Shown piece after piece: positions 1-6,425 of a stretch of DNA of 14,807 bases. The DNA comes from an uncultured Caulobacter sp. (GTDB lineage Bacteria > Pseudomonadota > Alphaproteobacteria > Caulobacterales > Caulobacteraceae): contig CALALX010000012.1 of assembly GCA_937925635.1 (NCBI GenBank), positions 1 through 14,807 of the forward strand. Direction: 5' to 3'. Position numbers and translations under genes: made by a program. The notes under the pieces were generated by a model. That model had not been told where the DNA came from. It did not search any database and was given only the letters and a program-made list of their open reading frames with translations. Position 1 is the stretch's first letter, and each line of letters opens with the position of its first letter.

Positions 1-254
1 AGCCGCAGCTGTCGGCTGACATGGCGTTCAGCAAGCCCTACGGCTTTCGCCAGATCGGTTACCGTGTTGAATTCGCCAGCCTCCATGCGCCGCCGCCAGC
101 CCCACGCCCGGCCGATGGCGCGCAGGATATGCGGATCCTGCGTCCGGTCTTCGCTGGGCAGATAGGTGGCGGGCGGCATGATCTTCGGCCGCCCGTTCTG
201 CTTGCGGACCTTGAGCGGCACGAAGATCTGGATGGACTCGTCGGGTTTCATCAT
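1..254 (-). CDS. Small helix-turn-helix protein, 3' end cut by window edge
   Basis: This minus-strand frame starts at an ATG whose ATGA overlaps the stop of the recombinase. It stays open for 84 codons and runs off the left edge. The N-terminal part (about residues 8-30) is basic and proline-rich. Residues about 63-84 read TVTDLAKAVGLAERHVSRQL, a helix-turn-helix pattern with a recognition helix close to the cut end. It is probably a DNA-binding accessory of the recombinase cassette, for example a directionality factor or regulator, and is translationally coupled to it. The real length and the C-terminal half are unknown. Function is inferred only from the HTH pattern and position. Confidence 0.75.
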   Translation of the reverse strand, partial: MMKPDESIQIFVPLKVRKQNGRPKIMPPATYLPSEDRTQDPHILRAIGRAWGWRRRMEAGEFNTVTDLAKAVGLAERHVSRQLR

Positions 255-1579
255 TCCGCCGCCACCTTCTTTCTTGGCGCCATCATGTCGCGCATGACGC
301 CCGAGACGCCGTCGGTCCGGACATCGATCACCAGCCCCTCGGACGTCACGGTGACCCGGCGCACCAGCAACTGCACGATCCGGGTCTGCTCTGCAGGGAA
401 CAGCTGGCCCCAGACGTCATCGAACGTCTGCAGCGCGGAAATCACGTCGGCCTCGGCGAAGGCGTGACCCTCGCGCGCCAAATGGGCAATAACCTGTGCC
501 GAGATCGAGGGTGCGCGCATCACCCGCCGCAACTCGGTCACCACTGCCGCTTCCACGAGGTCTGCAGGAAGCCGTCGCGGGATGCCCTCATCGCTGGGTT
601 CGCGATTCTTGATGACGTCCATCGAGACGTAGTACCGGTACCGCCGCGCGCCCTTCTTCGTGCTGCTCGGGGTCATGGCGGCGCCCGTGGCCGTGAAGAT
701 CAGCCCCTTGAGCAAGGCAGGCGCCTGCGCGCGGGTGTTGTTGGCGCGCTTTCGCGGGTTCTGCCGCAAGATGGCATGGACCTGATCCCACAGCTGCTCG
801 TCGATGATGGCCTGATGCTCGCCGGGATAGGCCTTGCCCTTGTGGACCGCGTCGCCGTGATAGACGCGGTTCATCAGCACCCTGTAGAGATATCCCTTGT
901 CGACCAAGGTGCCCTGCTTGTTGCGGAGCCCTTTGCGGCGCAGTTCGCGGGCCAGCACGGTCGCTGAGCCGACCTCGACGAACCGTTCGAAGATGCCGCG
1001 CACGGTGGCGGCCTCTTCCTCGTTCACCACGAGCTTGCGGTCCTTCACATCGTACCCGAGCGGGACATAGCCGCCCATCCACATGCCCTTCATGCGGGAG
1101 GCGCGGACCTTGTCGCGGATGCGCTCGGCCGTGACCTCACGCTCGAACTGCGCGAACGAGAGCAGGATATTCAGCGTCAACCGCCCCATGGACGTTGTGG
1201 TGTTGAAGGACTGCGTGACCGAGACGAAGGTCACGCCGTTGCGGTCGAAGATCTCGACGAGCTTCGAGAAGTCCATCAGCGCGCGGCTCAGACGGTCGAT
1301 CTTGTAAACCACGACCACGTCGATCAGCCCGGCCTCGATGTCGGCGATCAGCTGTGCCAGCGCGGGGCGATCCAGCGTACCGCCCGAGAAGCCGCCATCG
1401 TCATAGCGGTCGCGCAGCGCCACCCAACCCTCGGCACGCTGCGAGGCGATGTATGCCTCGCAGGCCTCGCGCTGAGCGTCGAGGCTGTTGAACTCCATGT
1501 CGAGCCCTTCCTCGCTCGACTTGCGGGTGTAGATGGCGCAGCGCAGGCGGCGGACCGGTTCGGGCTTGGTGCGGCTCAT
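251..1579 (-). CDS. Large serine recombinase (resolvase/invertase superfamily integrase), 442 aa
   Basis: This is a site-specific DNA recombinase that cuts and rejoins att sites through a serine-DNA link, and is probably the element's integrase. Residues 14-155 form the resolvase domain. IYTRKSS places the nucleophile at Ser21, with the companion arginines in YKIDRLSRALMD (Arg96, Arg99). The 'recombinase' DNA-binding domain follows at about 165-270 (GYVPLGYD ... YRVLMNRVYHG). The C-terminal ribbon region (about 288-320, KGLIFTATGAAM to YRYYVS) lacks the cysteines that bind zinc in many relatives. The chosen start, MSRTKP, overlaps the DUF2924 stop by ATGA. A longer in-frame extension to 1690 would overlap DUF2924 by over 100 bp and carries no family sequence. 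The stop overlaps the next gene by four bases. Confidence 0.93.
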   Translation of the reverse strand: MSRTKPEPVRRLRCAIYTRKSSEEGLDMEFNSLDAQREACEAYIASQRAEGWVALRDRYDDGGFSGGTLDRPALAQLIADIEAGLIDVVVVYKIDRLSRALMDFSKLVEIFDRNGVTFVSVTQSFNTTTSMGRLTLNILLSFAQFEREVTAERIRDKVRASRMKGMWMGGYVPLGYDVKDRKLVVNEEEAATVRGIFERFVEVGSATVLARELRRKGLRNKQGTLVDKGYLYRVLMNRVYHGDAVHKGKAYPGEHQAIIDEQLWDQVHAILRQNPRKRANNTRAQAPALLKGLIFTATGAAMTPSSTKKGARRYRYYVSMDVIKNREPSDEGIPRRLPADLVEAAVVTELRRVMRAPSISAQVIAHLAREGHAFAEADVISALQTFDDVWGQLFPAEQTRIVQLLVRRVTVTSEGLVIDVRTDGVSGVMRDMMAPRKKVAAE

Positions 1580-2076
1580 GGGCGGGCCTCCGCGCCATGG
1601 GCGAGCCCGAAGAATTTCCACCCGTTCCAGTGACTGCCGGTGATCGCGCGCACCGCGGCCGAAAGCGACTTGAAGCGCCGCCCCTGCCATTCGAAGCCAT
1701 CGGTCAGGACGGTGACGACCTGCTCCTCACCCTGCCATTCGCGCACCAGCTTGGTGCCGGGGATCGGGCGGCGGGGATCCGCGATCAGCGGGCCCGGCGC
1801 ACCCGAGGCGACCTCGGTCGCCAGCGCGTCCAGCGTGCGGCGCGTGGCGGGCTTGATGCCACCATGGGCGAGTTCCTGGATGCGGTAGCCGATCCGCAGC
1901 TCCAGGTTCCCGCGACTGGCGTTGGGGGCGTGCTCGCCGAACATCACCCGCCACCTGGCCTGAAGCTCCGGCACCGTCATCGCTTTTAGCGCCGCCAGTT
2001 CCGCCAGGACGTCAATCCCCGCCGCCTGGCGGGCGAGCGCAGCCTTTGGGCCTGATTTCCTTGTTTTTTTCCTCAT
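1576..2076 (-). CDS. DUF2924 family protein, 166 aa
   Basis: The C-terminus carries the conserved run FKSLSAAVRAITGSHWNGW followed by KFFGL (about residues 136-160), characteristic of DUF2924. This family is regularly found next to large serine recombinases in alphaproteobacterial mobile elements. The N-terminus is very basic (MRKKTRKSG) and contains a run of seven A bases in the DNA. The middle (about 40-110) contains MTVPELQARWRVMFG and an arginine-rich segment with RIGYRIQELA, suggesting DNA or protein binding. Both ends are coupled: its start overlaps the stop of the upstream small gene by ATGA, and its stop overlaps the recombinase start by ATGA. The biochemical role is unknown. Partnership with the recombinase is an inference from context. 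Confidence 0.9.
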   Translation of the reverse strand: MRKKTRKSGPKAALARQAAGIDVLAELAALKAMTVPELQARWRVMFGEHAPNASRGNLELRIGYRIQELAHGGIKPATRRTLDALATEVASGAPGPLIADPRRPIPGTKLVREWQGEEQVVTVLTDGFEWQGRRFKSLSAAVRAITGSHWNGWKFFGLAHGAEARP

Positions 2077-2291
2077 GCGTCGTCTCCAACTCGGTTTTGC
2101 ACCTGTCTCCGACGACGGCGTCTGAGGGCAAGAATGTCCAGCGAACTGTCTCCGTCGAGCGGAGAATTCTCGTTCGTTTCCCGTGGGTTGGTCCGCGCGA
2201 TGGCGCTGGCGAGAATGGCGGCCAGTTCCGCCAGCCGCTCATCAGTCGTGAGCGTCTCGGCCGGCGGCGCGAAGGCGATGTCGTCTTGCAT
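2073..2291 (-). CDS. Small hypothetical protein, first gene of the recombinase cassette, 72 aa
   Basis: This short protein has an acidic, alanine-rich N-terminal half (ALA-type helix, ERLAELAAILASAIARTN at about residues 18-35) and a strongly basic tail (LRRRRRRQVQNR, about 56-67). I do not recognise a family. Its stop overlaps the DUF2924 start by ATGA, and a GAGG lies about ten bases before its ATG. It therefore looks like the first cistron of a four-gene transcript ending in the partial HTH gene. The coupling makes it likely to be real despite its size. It might be a small regulatory or DNA-bridging accessory of the recombinase, but the sequence does not show this. Confidence 0.7.
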   Translation of the reverse strand: MQDDIAFAPPAETLTTDERLAELAAILASAIARTNPRETNENSPLDGDSSLDILALRRRRRRQVQNRVGDDA

Positions 2292-2461
2292 GGGGAGCGA
2301 ACCTCGTGAGGCGGTTTGCCCCGTGTTCGCTGCTCGCGGCAGGCGAATTCAAGTCAAAACAAGGGGTTGTCGTAGCGGCGCGAAGCCGGGAGAAGTAAAT
2401 CGTTGTCGGGGAAGCTGGTGTTGATCAATTGCAAGCTCGTTGCTGCCGGACCGGAGAAACT
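2292..2461. other. Intergenic spacer between the HEPN genes and the recombinase cassette
   Basis: These 170 bases carry no plausible gene. They include the 8-bp palindrome TTGATCAA (from 2421) overlapping CAATTG, and a short hairpin-capable CGGC/GCCG pair near 2375-2387. The leftward promoter of the recombinase cassette probably lies here: TTGAC occurs on the minus strand near 2353, but I cannot pair it with a convincing -10 box. No T-tract terminator for the HEPN genes is visible. Being next to the recombinase genes it is also a place to look for attP, but no core was identified. Confidence 0.4.
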
Positions 2462-3376
2462 TCAATCTGTATCCTGAGAAGTCTCGTTCGCTTTGGGCAA
2501 TGGGCGGGCAGGAAAATTCCGCTGCCAAGTCTCAATGAGGAAGAGCGCTGCCGTGCTTGCGGCATGAATGGCAAGCCTGGCAATTCTTGAGTCAATTCGA
2601 GCATAGCCCTTCTCCCGGCCGTGGGCATCGCCTCCGTGAGTACGAAGGGCGCCTACTCCGCTGACGACAGTAGCAAGGCCGGATAATATCTGACGCACAT
2701 CATTCGCGATTATGGGGTCGATGTCGGATCGGTCAGTCGAAAGGCCGAGCGGCTGCTTTACGGCGTTGTAGAGCCCCTGCACATCCTTCTTTGCGGGCAG
2801 AGGCTGACCGAGCTCAATCAAGATGGAACGGCACACGCTCTCAATGGTGCTGCATGCCGCAGTAACGGCATCTTCAGGATCCGTTTGGCTACTCGCGAGG
2901 GCTCTGTCCAGATCACGGCTCACCGTGTCGAAATCGATAATCTCTGACAGCCCAGCTAGTTCTGTTAGAACCGGTACACCTTTGCCTGCCTCTATCAATC
3001 GCATCCTACCACCGTGATTCTGCAGTTCGAATCCGTCGAAGCGGAGCGCACGGTTTAGATAGTCGCAAACAGCTGAGTGGCGGTCAGGGTCATGCACGAA
3101 GTCGCGTGGGTCGGCGGCAGCTTCGATAATTCTCGGCAGAACCGTCGCCGCCTCGTGACCATTGTTCAGGCTGATCAAGCAATTGACCAGCGAAGGCACC
3201 CTAGAACCGTCGAGCTTGAAGGGAACGTTGCATGCACGCATGAACTTTTCGATCTGAGGACCACTACGGTAAAGCCCGACAGGAGGTGCCGCGTCAGCAT
3301 AGGCAGCGCCTCCGCTGATAATCTCGGCTATGCCATCGATGCTCTGGGGTGAAAGCGGGAACGGCATTTGACCCAC
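2462..3376 (-). CDS. Abortive-infection protein with C-terminal HEPN (Abi_C-type) domain, 304 aa
   Basis: The C-terminal third (about residues 168-285) matches the Abi_C pattern: helices around ACSTIESVCRSILIELG, DVQGLYNAVKQPLGL, then GVGALRTHGGDAHGRE. The last contains an R-x6-H motif (Arg245, His252) of the HEPN ribonuclease superfamily. The N-terminal 160 residues are of unknown fold and probably sense or regulate. In this family the HEPN domain is thought to cleave RNA on phage infection and stop the host cell. The start is GTG at 3376, six bases after the preceding stop; an in-frame ATG at 3367 is the alternative. AGGAG at 3380-3384 sits too near the first and rather far from the second. 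Base composition is lower in GC than the flanking genes, suggesting separate acquisition. Confidence 0.8.
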   Translation of the reverse strand: MGQMPFPLSPQSIDGIAEIISGGAAYADAAPPVGLYRSGPQIEKFMRACNVPFKLDGSRVPSLVNCLISLNNGHEAATVLPRIIEAAADPRDFVHDPDRHSAVCDYLNRALRFDGFELQNHGGRMRLIEAGKGVPVLTELAGLSEIIDFDTVSRDLDRALASSQTDPEDAVTAACSTIESVCRSILIELGQPLPAKKDVQGLYNAVKQPLGLSTDRSDIDPIIANDVRQILSGLATVVSGVGALRTHGGDAHGREKGYARIDSRIARLAIHAASTAALFLIETWQRNFPARPLPKANETSQDTD

Positions 3377-3382
3377 GCGCTC

Positions 3383-4078
3383 CTAGCGAACGATCTCGTT
3401 TGCGGACGTCCTGAGGAGGTCGGCAAGAATCGTCGCGCGGGTGCCGCCATTCATCCGTGTCTTGAGATAGTTACCCGCCTGCTGGACACGATTTACACCA
3501 CGCCGCAATCCAGTGGGATGAAGAGCGCCCTGAGCTAGAACATCGTTGAGTCGATCAAGCGAGCTCTTGCTCCTGTGTGCAAGATTGTTCCGGAAAGCGA
3601 TGGTCAGGTCGATGACTGACTTCTGCTGTGCCGTCAGCCGCGAAAAGCGTTCTACATGGGCAGCAACCAGCCATTGCTGGGCCCGCTCCTCAATAGCTAT
3701 GTGGTTCGGAAATGATGTGTTGCGGCCTGAAGGGTCGAGGATGGCTTTCAGCTCATCTTTGGTAAGGTGTCGTCTGTGCTTGAATTCAGCAAAGCTGTCG
3801 AACGCGGCGGCCGCTTTTTGATTGCTCTGAAGCGTCTCTCGAACACTAGATTCAAGATGCTGCATCACCCTCGAGCAGTCCCGATTGGCGTAGGCGAAGA
3901 TCAAGTCATTTACAAATCCCTCAAACAGCACGCCTAGCGTCAGGACATAGTTCTCCGTTGCCAGCTTTCTGTCGCTGGCATCGGTCAAAGCCTCCCAAGA
4001 GCGCTCATAAAAGGTGCCTTGCTCGTCAATTTGTTCAGCGAAATCTGTCCAAACGCCTTCGGGATCAATCTTTCTCAT
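3383..4078 (-). CDS. HEPN-domain protein (RiboL-PSP/MAE-type HEPN-like), 231 aa
   Basis: This all-helical protein has the signature IDLTIAFRNNLAHRS at residues 156-170. Arg163-Asn-x3-His168 is the R-x4-H catalytic motif of HEPN ribonucleases. An upstream helix, YVLTLGVLFEGFVNDLIFAYANR (about 44-66), fits the first HEPN helix with its E/F-G-F pattern. It is most like the stand-alone RiboL-PSP/MAE_28990-type HEPN proteins, but subfamily assignment from reading alone is tentative. The gene ends six bases before the Abi-type HEPN gene, so the two probably act together. No MNT nucleotidyltransferase partner is present, so it is not a standard HEPN/MNT toxin-antitoxin pair. There is no clear Shine-Dalgarno. 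A sampled 60-base line has 31 G/C, against 44 in a sampled line of the replication operon. Confidence 0.75.
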   Translation of the reverse strand: MRKIDPEGVWTDFAEQIDEQGTFYERSWEALTDASDRKLATENYVLTLGVLFEGFVNDLIFAYANRDCSRVMQHLESSVRETLQSNQKAAAAFDSFAEFKHRRHLTKDELKAILDPSGRNTSFPNHIAIEERAQQWLVAAHVERFSRLTAQQKSVIDLTIAFRNNLAHRSKSSLDRLNDVLAQGALHPTGLRRGVNRVQQAGNYLKTRMNGGTRATILADLLRTSANEIVR

Positions 4079-4185
4079 GTCGTGTCGACCATCAGTGAGG
4101 GCTTCCGCTCTGCGAGGAGCGTAGTCGGATCGGGAATTTCGAGCCAGAGCGAAGGTTGCACACGGTGATCATTGTACGCCAGCAA
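4075..4185 (-). pseudogene. Possible C-terminal remnant of a DDE transposase
   Basis: The minus-strand frame just upstream of the first HEPN gene reads LLAYNDHRVQPSLWLEIPDP and continues about 16 codons to a TGA overlapping the HEPN ATG as ATGA. YNDHRVQPSL resembles the YNxxRPHxSL segment near the C-terminus of IS3/IS481-type integrase-core transposases. A TAG two codons upstream closes the frame and there is no ATG, so no complete gene exists. It may be a scrap left by an insertion sequence that brought the HEPN genes, or chance similarity. The evidence is one short motif. Confidence 0.3.
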
Positions 4186-4221
4186 GGGCTATCTCGAGAT
4201 CTCGTGGTTGCACTGTGACGG
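4079..4221. promoter_or_regulatory. Spacer upstream of the HEPN pair, probable promoter region
   Basis: This 143-bp gap should hold the leftward promoter of the two HEPN genes. A minus-strand TACAAT (4171-4176) is a good -10 candidate, but no TTGACA-like box lies 16-18 bp behind it. Two nested perfect 10-bp palindromes, ATCTCGAGAT (4191-4200) and CGAGATCTCG (4195-4204), lie where a -35 would be and could be an operator. The possible transposase remnant overlaps the left part of the gap. Confidence 0.35.
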
Positions 4222-4953
4222 TCAATGCCGAGTCGCCCTCCCGACCACCCCGTCCGTCTCCAGCCTAAGCGCGGCCTGCCACAGCGGCGTCTTCATGAAC
4301 ACCGCTTCTTCGAAGCGATAGCTGGCTGTTCCACGCCCCTGCTGCAGCAGCCCCGCCCAACACAGCGGGCGCAGCACCTGGATGTAGAGTTGCCCCATCA
4401 CCTCGTCATACCGCGGGATCGGACCCGTCTGGGGCGCGCCGAAGAGCACGCGGCGGAGGTGGGCTCCGGTGGCGCCGTCTTCTGTCTCGACGTTCAGCAC
4501 GTTCAGGAACACGTCCCAGTTGCCGAGTATCGGTGCGTCGTCGAAGCGCGACATGCTGGCGTGGTTGATGCGGAACAGGAAGAACGGGACGACCGTGCCG
4601 AAGATCCGACCGGGATGGCCAACGAGCGCCTGGCCAGCCTTGGTTGGCCGGAATTCGCCCTTGTAGTGCCGCCCGAGCTTCATCGCGATCATCAGGTCGT
4701 GAAGCACCATCAGCGGGGCGAAGTCGGGCTCGTTCAGCACCTTGTTGACGGCGAAGAGGTCCGCCTCGGTGTGGCCGGGCCAGTCGAACGCGGCCGCGGC
4801 CCAGTGCACGAACACCCGCTTGAACCCTTTGGACGGCGTCAGGGGAATGCCGCCGTGTTCGCCGATCCAGGCGAAGGTCTTCTCGACCCCGCGCACCATG
4901 GGCGAGAACGCCAGCGCCGGATCGGCATCGTCGACCTCGCGGAACGCAATCAC
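4222..4953 (-). CDS. Hypothetical protein coupled to the repressor, 243 aa
   Basis: I do not recognise a domain in this protein. It begins at GTG one base after the repressor stop, so it is almost certainly cotranscribed and made together with the repressor in lysogens. It is a mixed, tryptophan- and phenylalanine-rich soluble protein with no signal peptide. The segment GRIFGTVVPFFLFRINHASM (about residues 115-134) is hydrophobic but broken by charges, so it is not a clear membrane segment. The C-terminal part (YDEVMGQLYIQVLRPLCWAGLLQQG then a strand-like ASYRFEEAVFMKTPLW) has the helix-helix-strand rhythm of a winged-helix domain. A lysogeny-expressed regulator or immunity function is possible. 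Base composition matches the phage backbone, unlike the HEPN genes. Confidence 0.8.
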   Translation of the reverse strand: MIAFREVDDADPALAFSPMVRGVEKTFAWIGEHGGIPLTPSKGFKRVFVHWAAAAFDWPGHTEADLFAVNKVLNEPDFAPLMVLHDLMIAMKLGRHYKGEFRPTKAGQALVGHPGRIFGTVVPFFLFRINHASMSRFDDAPILGNWDVFLNVLNVETEDGATGAHLRRVLFGAPQTGPIPRYDEVMGQLYIQVLRPLCWAGLLQQGRGTASYRFEEAVFMKTPLWQAALRLETDGVVGRATRH

Positions 4954-4954
4954 C

Positions 4955-5632
4955 TCAGATCTCCCGCGCGAACCAACGGATGCGGCCGACGATGTGGATC
5001 TCGTCGGCCGTTCTTTCGTATTCGGGGTAGTGCTTGTTGTCGGAAATGACGCGCACCGCGGGCGGGTCGCTGTTCGGGATGTGCTCGAGCCGCTTCGCCA
5101 CCAGCCCCATTCCGTCGTCCAGCACGAAGATGCCGGGCGGGTTGGGCGCGCGGCGGGTCATGTCGACCAGCACCGCGTCGCCGCTCAGCAGCGTCGGCGC
5201 CATGCTGTCGCCCTCCACATGCATGATGCGCAGTTGAGACGGGCTGGCCTTAAGCTTGTGGCGGATCCACGACTGGCGGAAGTGATAGACACGGCCGGGC
5301 GTATCGCCGTCCCCGGTCACGACTGCGCCGCCGCCCATCGAGGGGCGCGGGGTGGCGTGCGCGATGGCCACGAAGGCATCGTCGGGATTGTCCACGAAGG
5401 GGGGCGTTCCCTCGACCTCGCCGATACCGTGGATCAGCCAGTCGCGGTCCACCTTCAGCACGCGCGCGACCTCGGCCAGTCGGTCGATGCCGGGGCGCGC
5501 GGAGCGGCCGCGCAGGATGTCGTAGACGAAGGAGCGGTTCACGCCGGCCATCTCGGCGACATGGGCAGGCGTCAGACCGAGCTGTTGGGCGCGGGCCCGC
5601 AGGCGGTCGGCCAGGGTGTGCTGCTCGGTCAT
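4955..5632 (-). CDS. S24/LexA-type phage repressor with N-terminal XRE HTH, 225 aa
   Basis: This is the likely master repressor of the element. Residues 6-66 form an XRE-type helix-turn-helix (LTPAHVAEMAGVNRSFVYDI, about 20-39). Residues 115-222 form an S24 peptidase-like domain with the Ser-Lys dyad: Ser143 in VEGDSMAPT and Lys180 in MGLVAKRLE. No Ala-Gly or Cys-Gly pair is seen in the linker (about 80-115), where self-cleavage normally occurs; it reads SMGGGAVVTGDGDTPG instead. The start was chosen at 5632 because AGGGA lies six bases upstream and the HTH begins there. A longer frame to 5797 would cross the promoter region and overlap the divergent gene. It is expected to bind the dyad in the adjacent control region and to regulate itself. 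Confidence 0.92.
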   Translation of the reverse strand: MTEQHTLADRLRARAQQLGLTPAHVAEMAGVNRSFVYDILRGRSARPGIDRLAEVARVLKVDRDWLIHGIGEVEGTPPFVDNPDDAFVAIAHATPRPSMGGGAVVTGDGDTPGRVYHFRQSWIRHKLKASPSQLRIMHVEGDSMAPTLLSGDAVLVDMTRRAPNPPGIFVLDDGMGLVAKRLEHIPNSDPPAVRVISDNKHYPEYERTADEIHIVGRIRWFAREI

Positions 5633-5741
5633 GTTTTCCCTAAGGGTGTGTGGATGAAATAGGATAAAACAGGATTGATGCGGACCCGTCAAGCGATTAG
5701 AACAAAACCTAAACAATCGCACATGGGAATCGGGGGTCCGG
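5633..5741. promoter_or_regulatory. Divergent promoter-operator region between repressor and rightward genes
   Basis: Leftward promoter: TTGACG (minus, 5687-5692), a 17-bp spacer, then TTTTAT (minus, 5664-5669), about 30 bases ahead of the repressor ATG. Rightward promoter: TTGATG (5675-5680), a 17-bp spacer, then TAGAAC (5698-5703), about 38 bases ahead of the next ATG. The two overlap. An imperfect dyad, GCGATTAG (5693-5700) against CTAAACAATCGC (5709-5720), covers the rightward -10 and start point and abuts the leftward -35. Repressor bound there should silence the rightward promoter while still permitting or helping its own. Assignment is by reading, not footprinting. Confidence 0.6.
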
Positions 5742-6425
5742 ATGGAGATCGAGAAGTCGTATTTCACCCTGCCGGAGATCCTCGAGCGCTGGACCATGTC
5801 CGAGGCGGACCTCGTCTACCTGGCCGAGAACGACCAGCTGCGGCTGTCGATCCGGGTGTTCAACCTGGCGGTCGAACTCGGTGACTACGAGGAGACGCCG
5901 GAGGGGGAGCGATTCTCCGTGCCCTTCGAGCGGGGCCCGTTCAACGGGCTCCTGGATCTCCACGCCCATGACGTTTTCCAGCTGTTCCGGCATGGCGAGG
6001 TGAAGCTCAGCCGCTTCCGCTCGCACAAGGCCGACTATGCTTGCCTGACAGGGGAGCGAGAGCTCATCACCTTGCGGCAGCGCGATCTTTTCCTTCGGCG
6101 CGAGGAGCGAGACCGCTTCGAGGCGGAGACGGGATTCGCCGGAGCGGCTACCGGACCACGGCCCGGCGCGTTCCATACCTCCTCCGACTACCAGGACGTC
6201 CGCTGCAACGGTCAGCACTTCCGGCTGGGTGCGATCCAGGCGCAGGTCGTGCGCGCGCTGCACGAGGCTGCCGGCCGCGGCGAGCCCTGGCAGAGCGGCA
6301 AGGCGATCCTCGCCGCCGTGGGCTCGCGCAGCCTCAAGATGTCCGACGTCTTCAAGTCGAAGAAGAACTGGCGCCTCCTGATCGAGTCGGATGGCCGCGG
6401 CGCCTATCGCCTGCTCGGGCTCTGA
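5742..6425 (+). CDS. Putative DNA-binding regulator, first rightward gene, 227 aa
   Basis: This gene is transcribed divergently from the repressor, in the position of a Cro- or early-activator-type gene. Residues about 6-36 (YFTLPEILERWTMSEADLVY ...) resemble the excisionase/MerR-like helix-turn-helix that begins many alphaproteobacterial phage regulators. Residues about 160-225 (HFRLGAIQAQVVRALHEAA ... GKAILAAVGSRSLKMSDVF ... WRLLIESDGRGAYRL) have the helix-helix-strand-strand order of a winged helix. The linker is rich in Arg and Glu (LRQRDLFLRREERDRFEAE). A G-rich stretch precedes the ATG at a suitable distance. The family is not named with confidence. The two-domain DNA-binding reading is inferred from pattern. 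Confidence 0.8.
   Translation: MEIEKSYFTLPEILERWTMSEADLVYLAENDQLRLSIRVFNLAVELGDYEETPEGERFSVPFERGPFNGLLDLHAHDVFQLFRHGEVKLSRFRSHKADYACLTGERELITLRQRDLFLRREERDRFEAETGFAGAATGPRPGAFHTSSDYQDVRCNGQHFRLGAIQAQVVRALHEAAGRGEPWQSGKAILAAVGSRSLKMSDVFKSKKNWRLLIESDGRGAYRLLGL

Noticed and set aside
1580..1690. Upstream extension of the recombinase start
   Set aside because: It would overlap the DUF2924 gene by over 100 bp. The ATGA-coupled start at 1579 immediately precedes the resolvase domain.
2462..4078. HEPN/MNT toxin-antitoxin pair
   Set aside because: Neither gene nor any neighbour shows the GSx10DxD nucleotidyltransferase motif of MNT antitoxins; both proteins look HEPN-type.
4742..5662. 306-codon plus-strand open frame, and a similar one at 4225-5049
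   Set aside because: They lie antisense to the repressor and its partner; the repressor HTH and S24 motifs fix the coding strand.
5633..5797. Upstream extension of the repressor start by 55 codons
   Set aside because: It would run through the divergent promoters and into the opposite gene, and the added residues match no repressor domain; AGGGA precedes the ATG at 5632.
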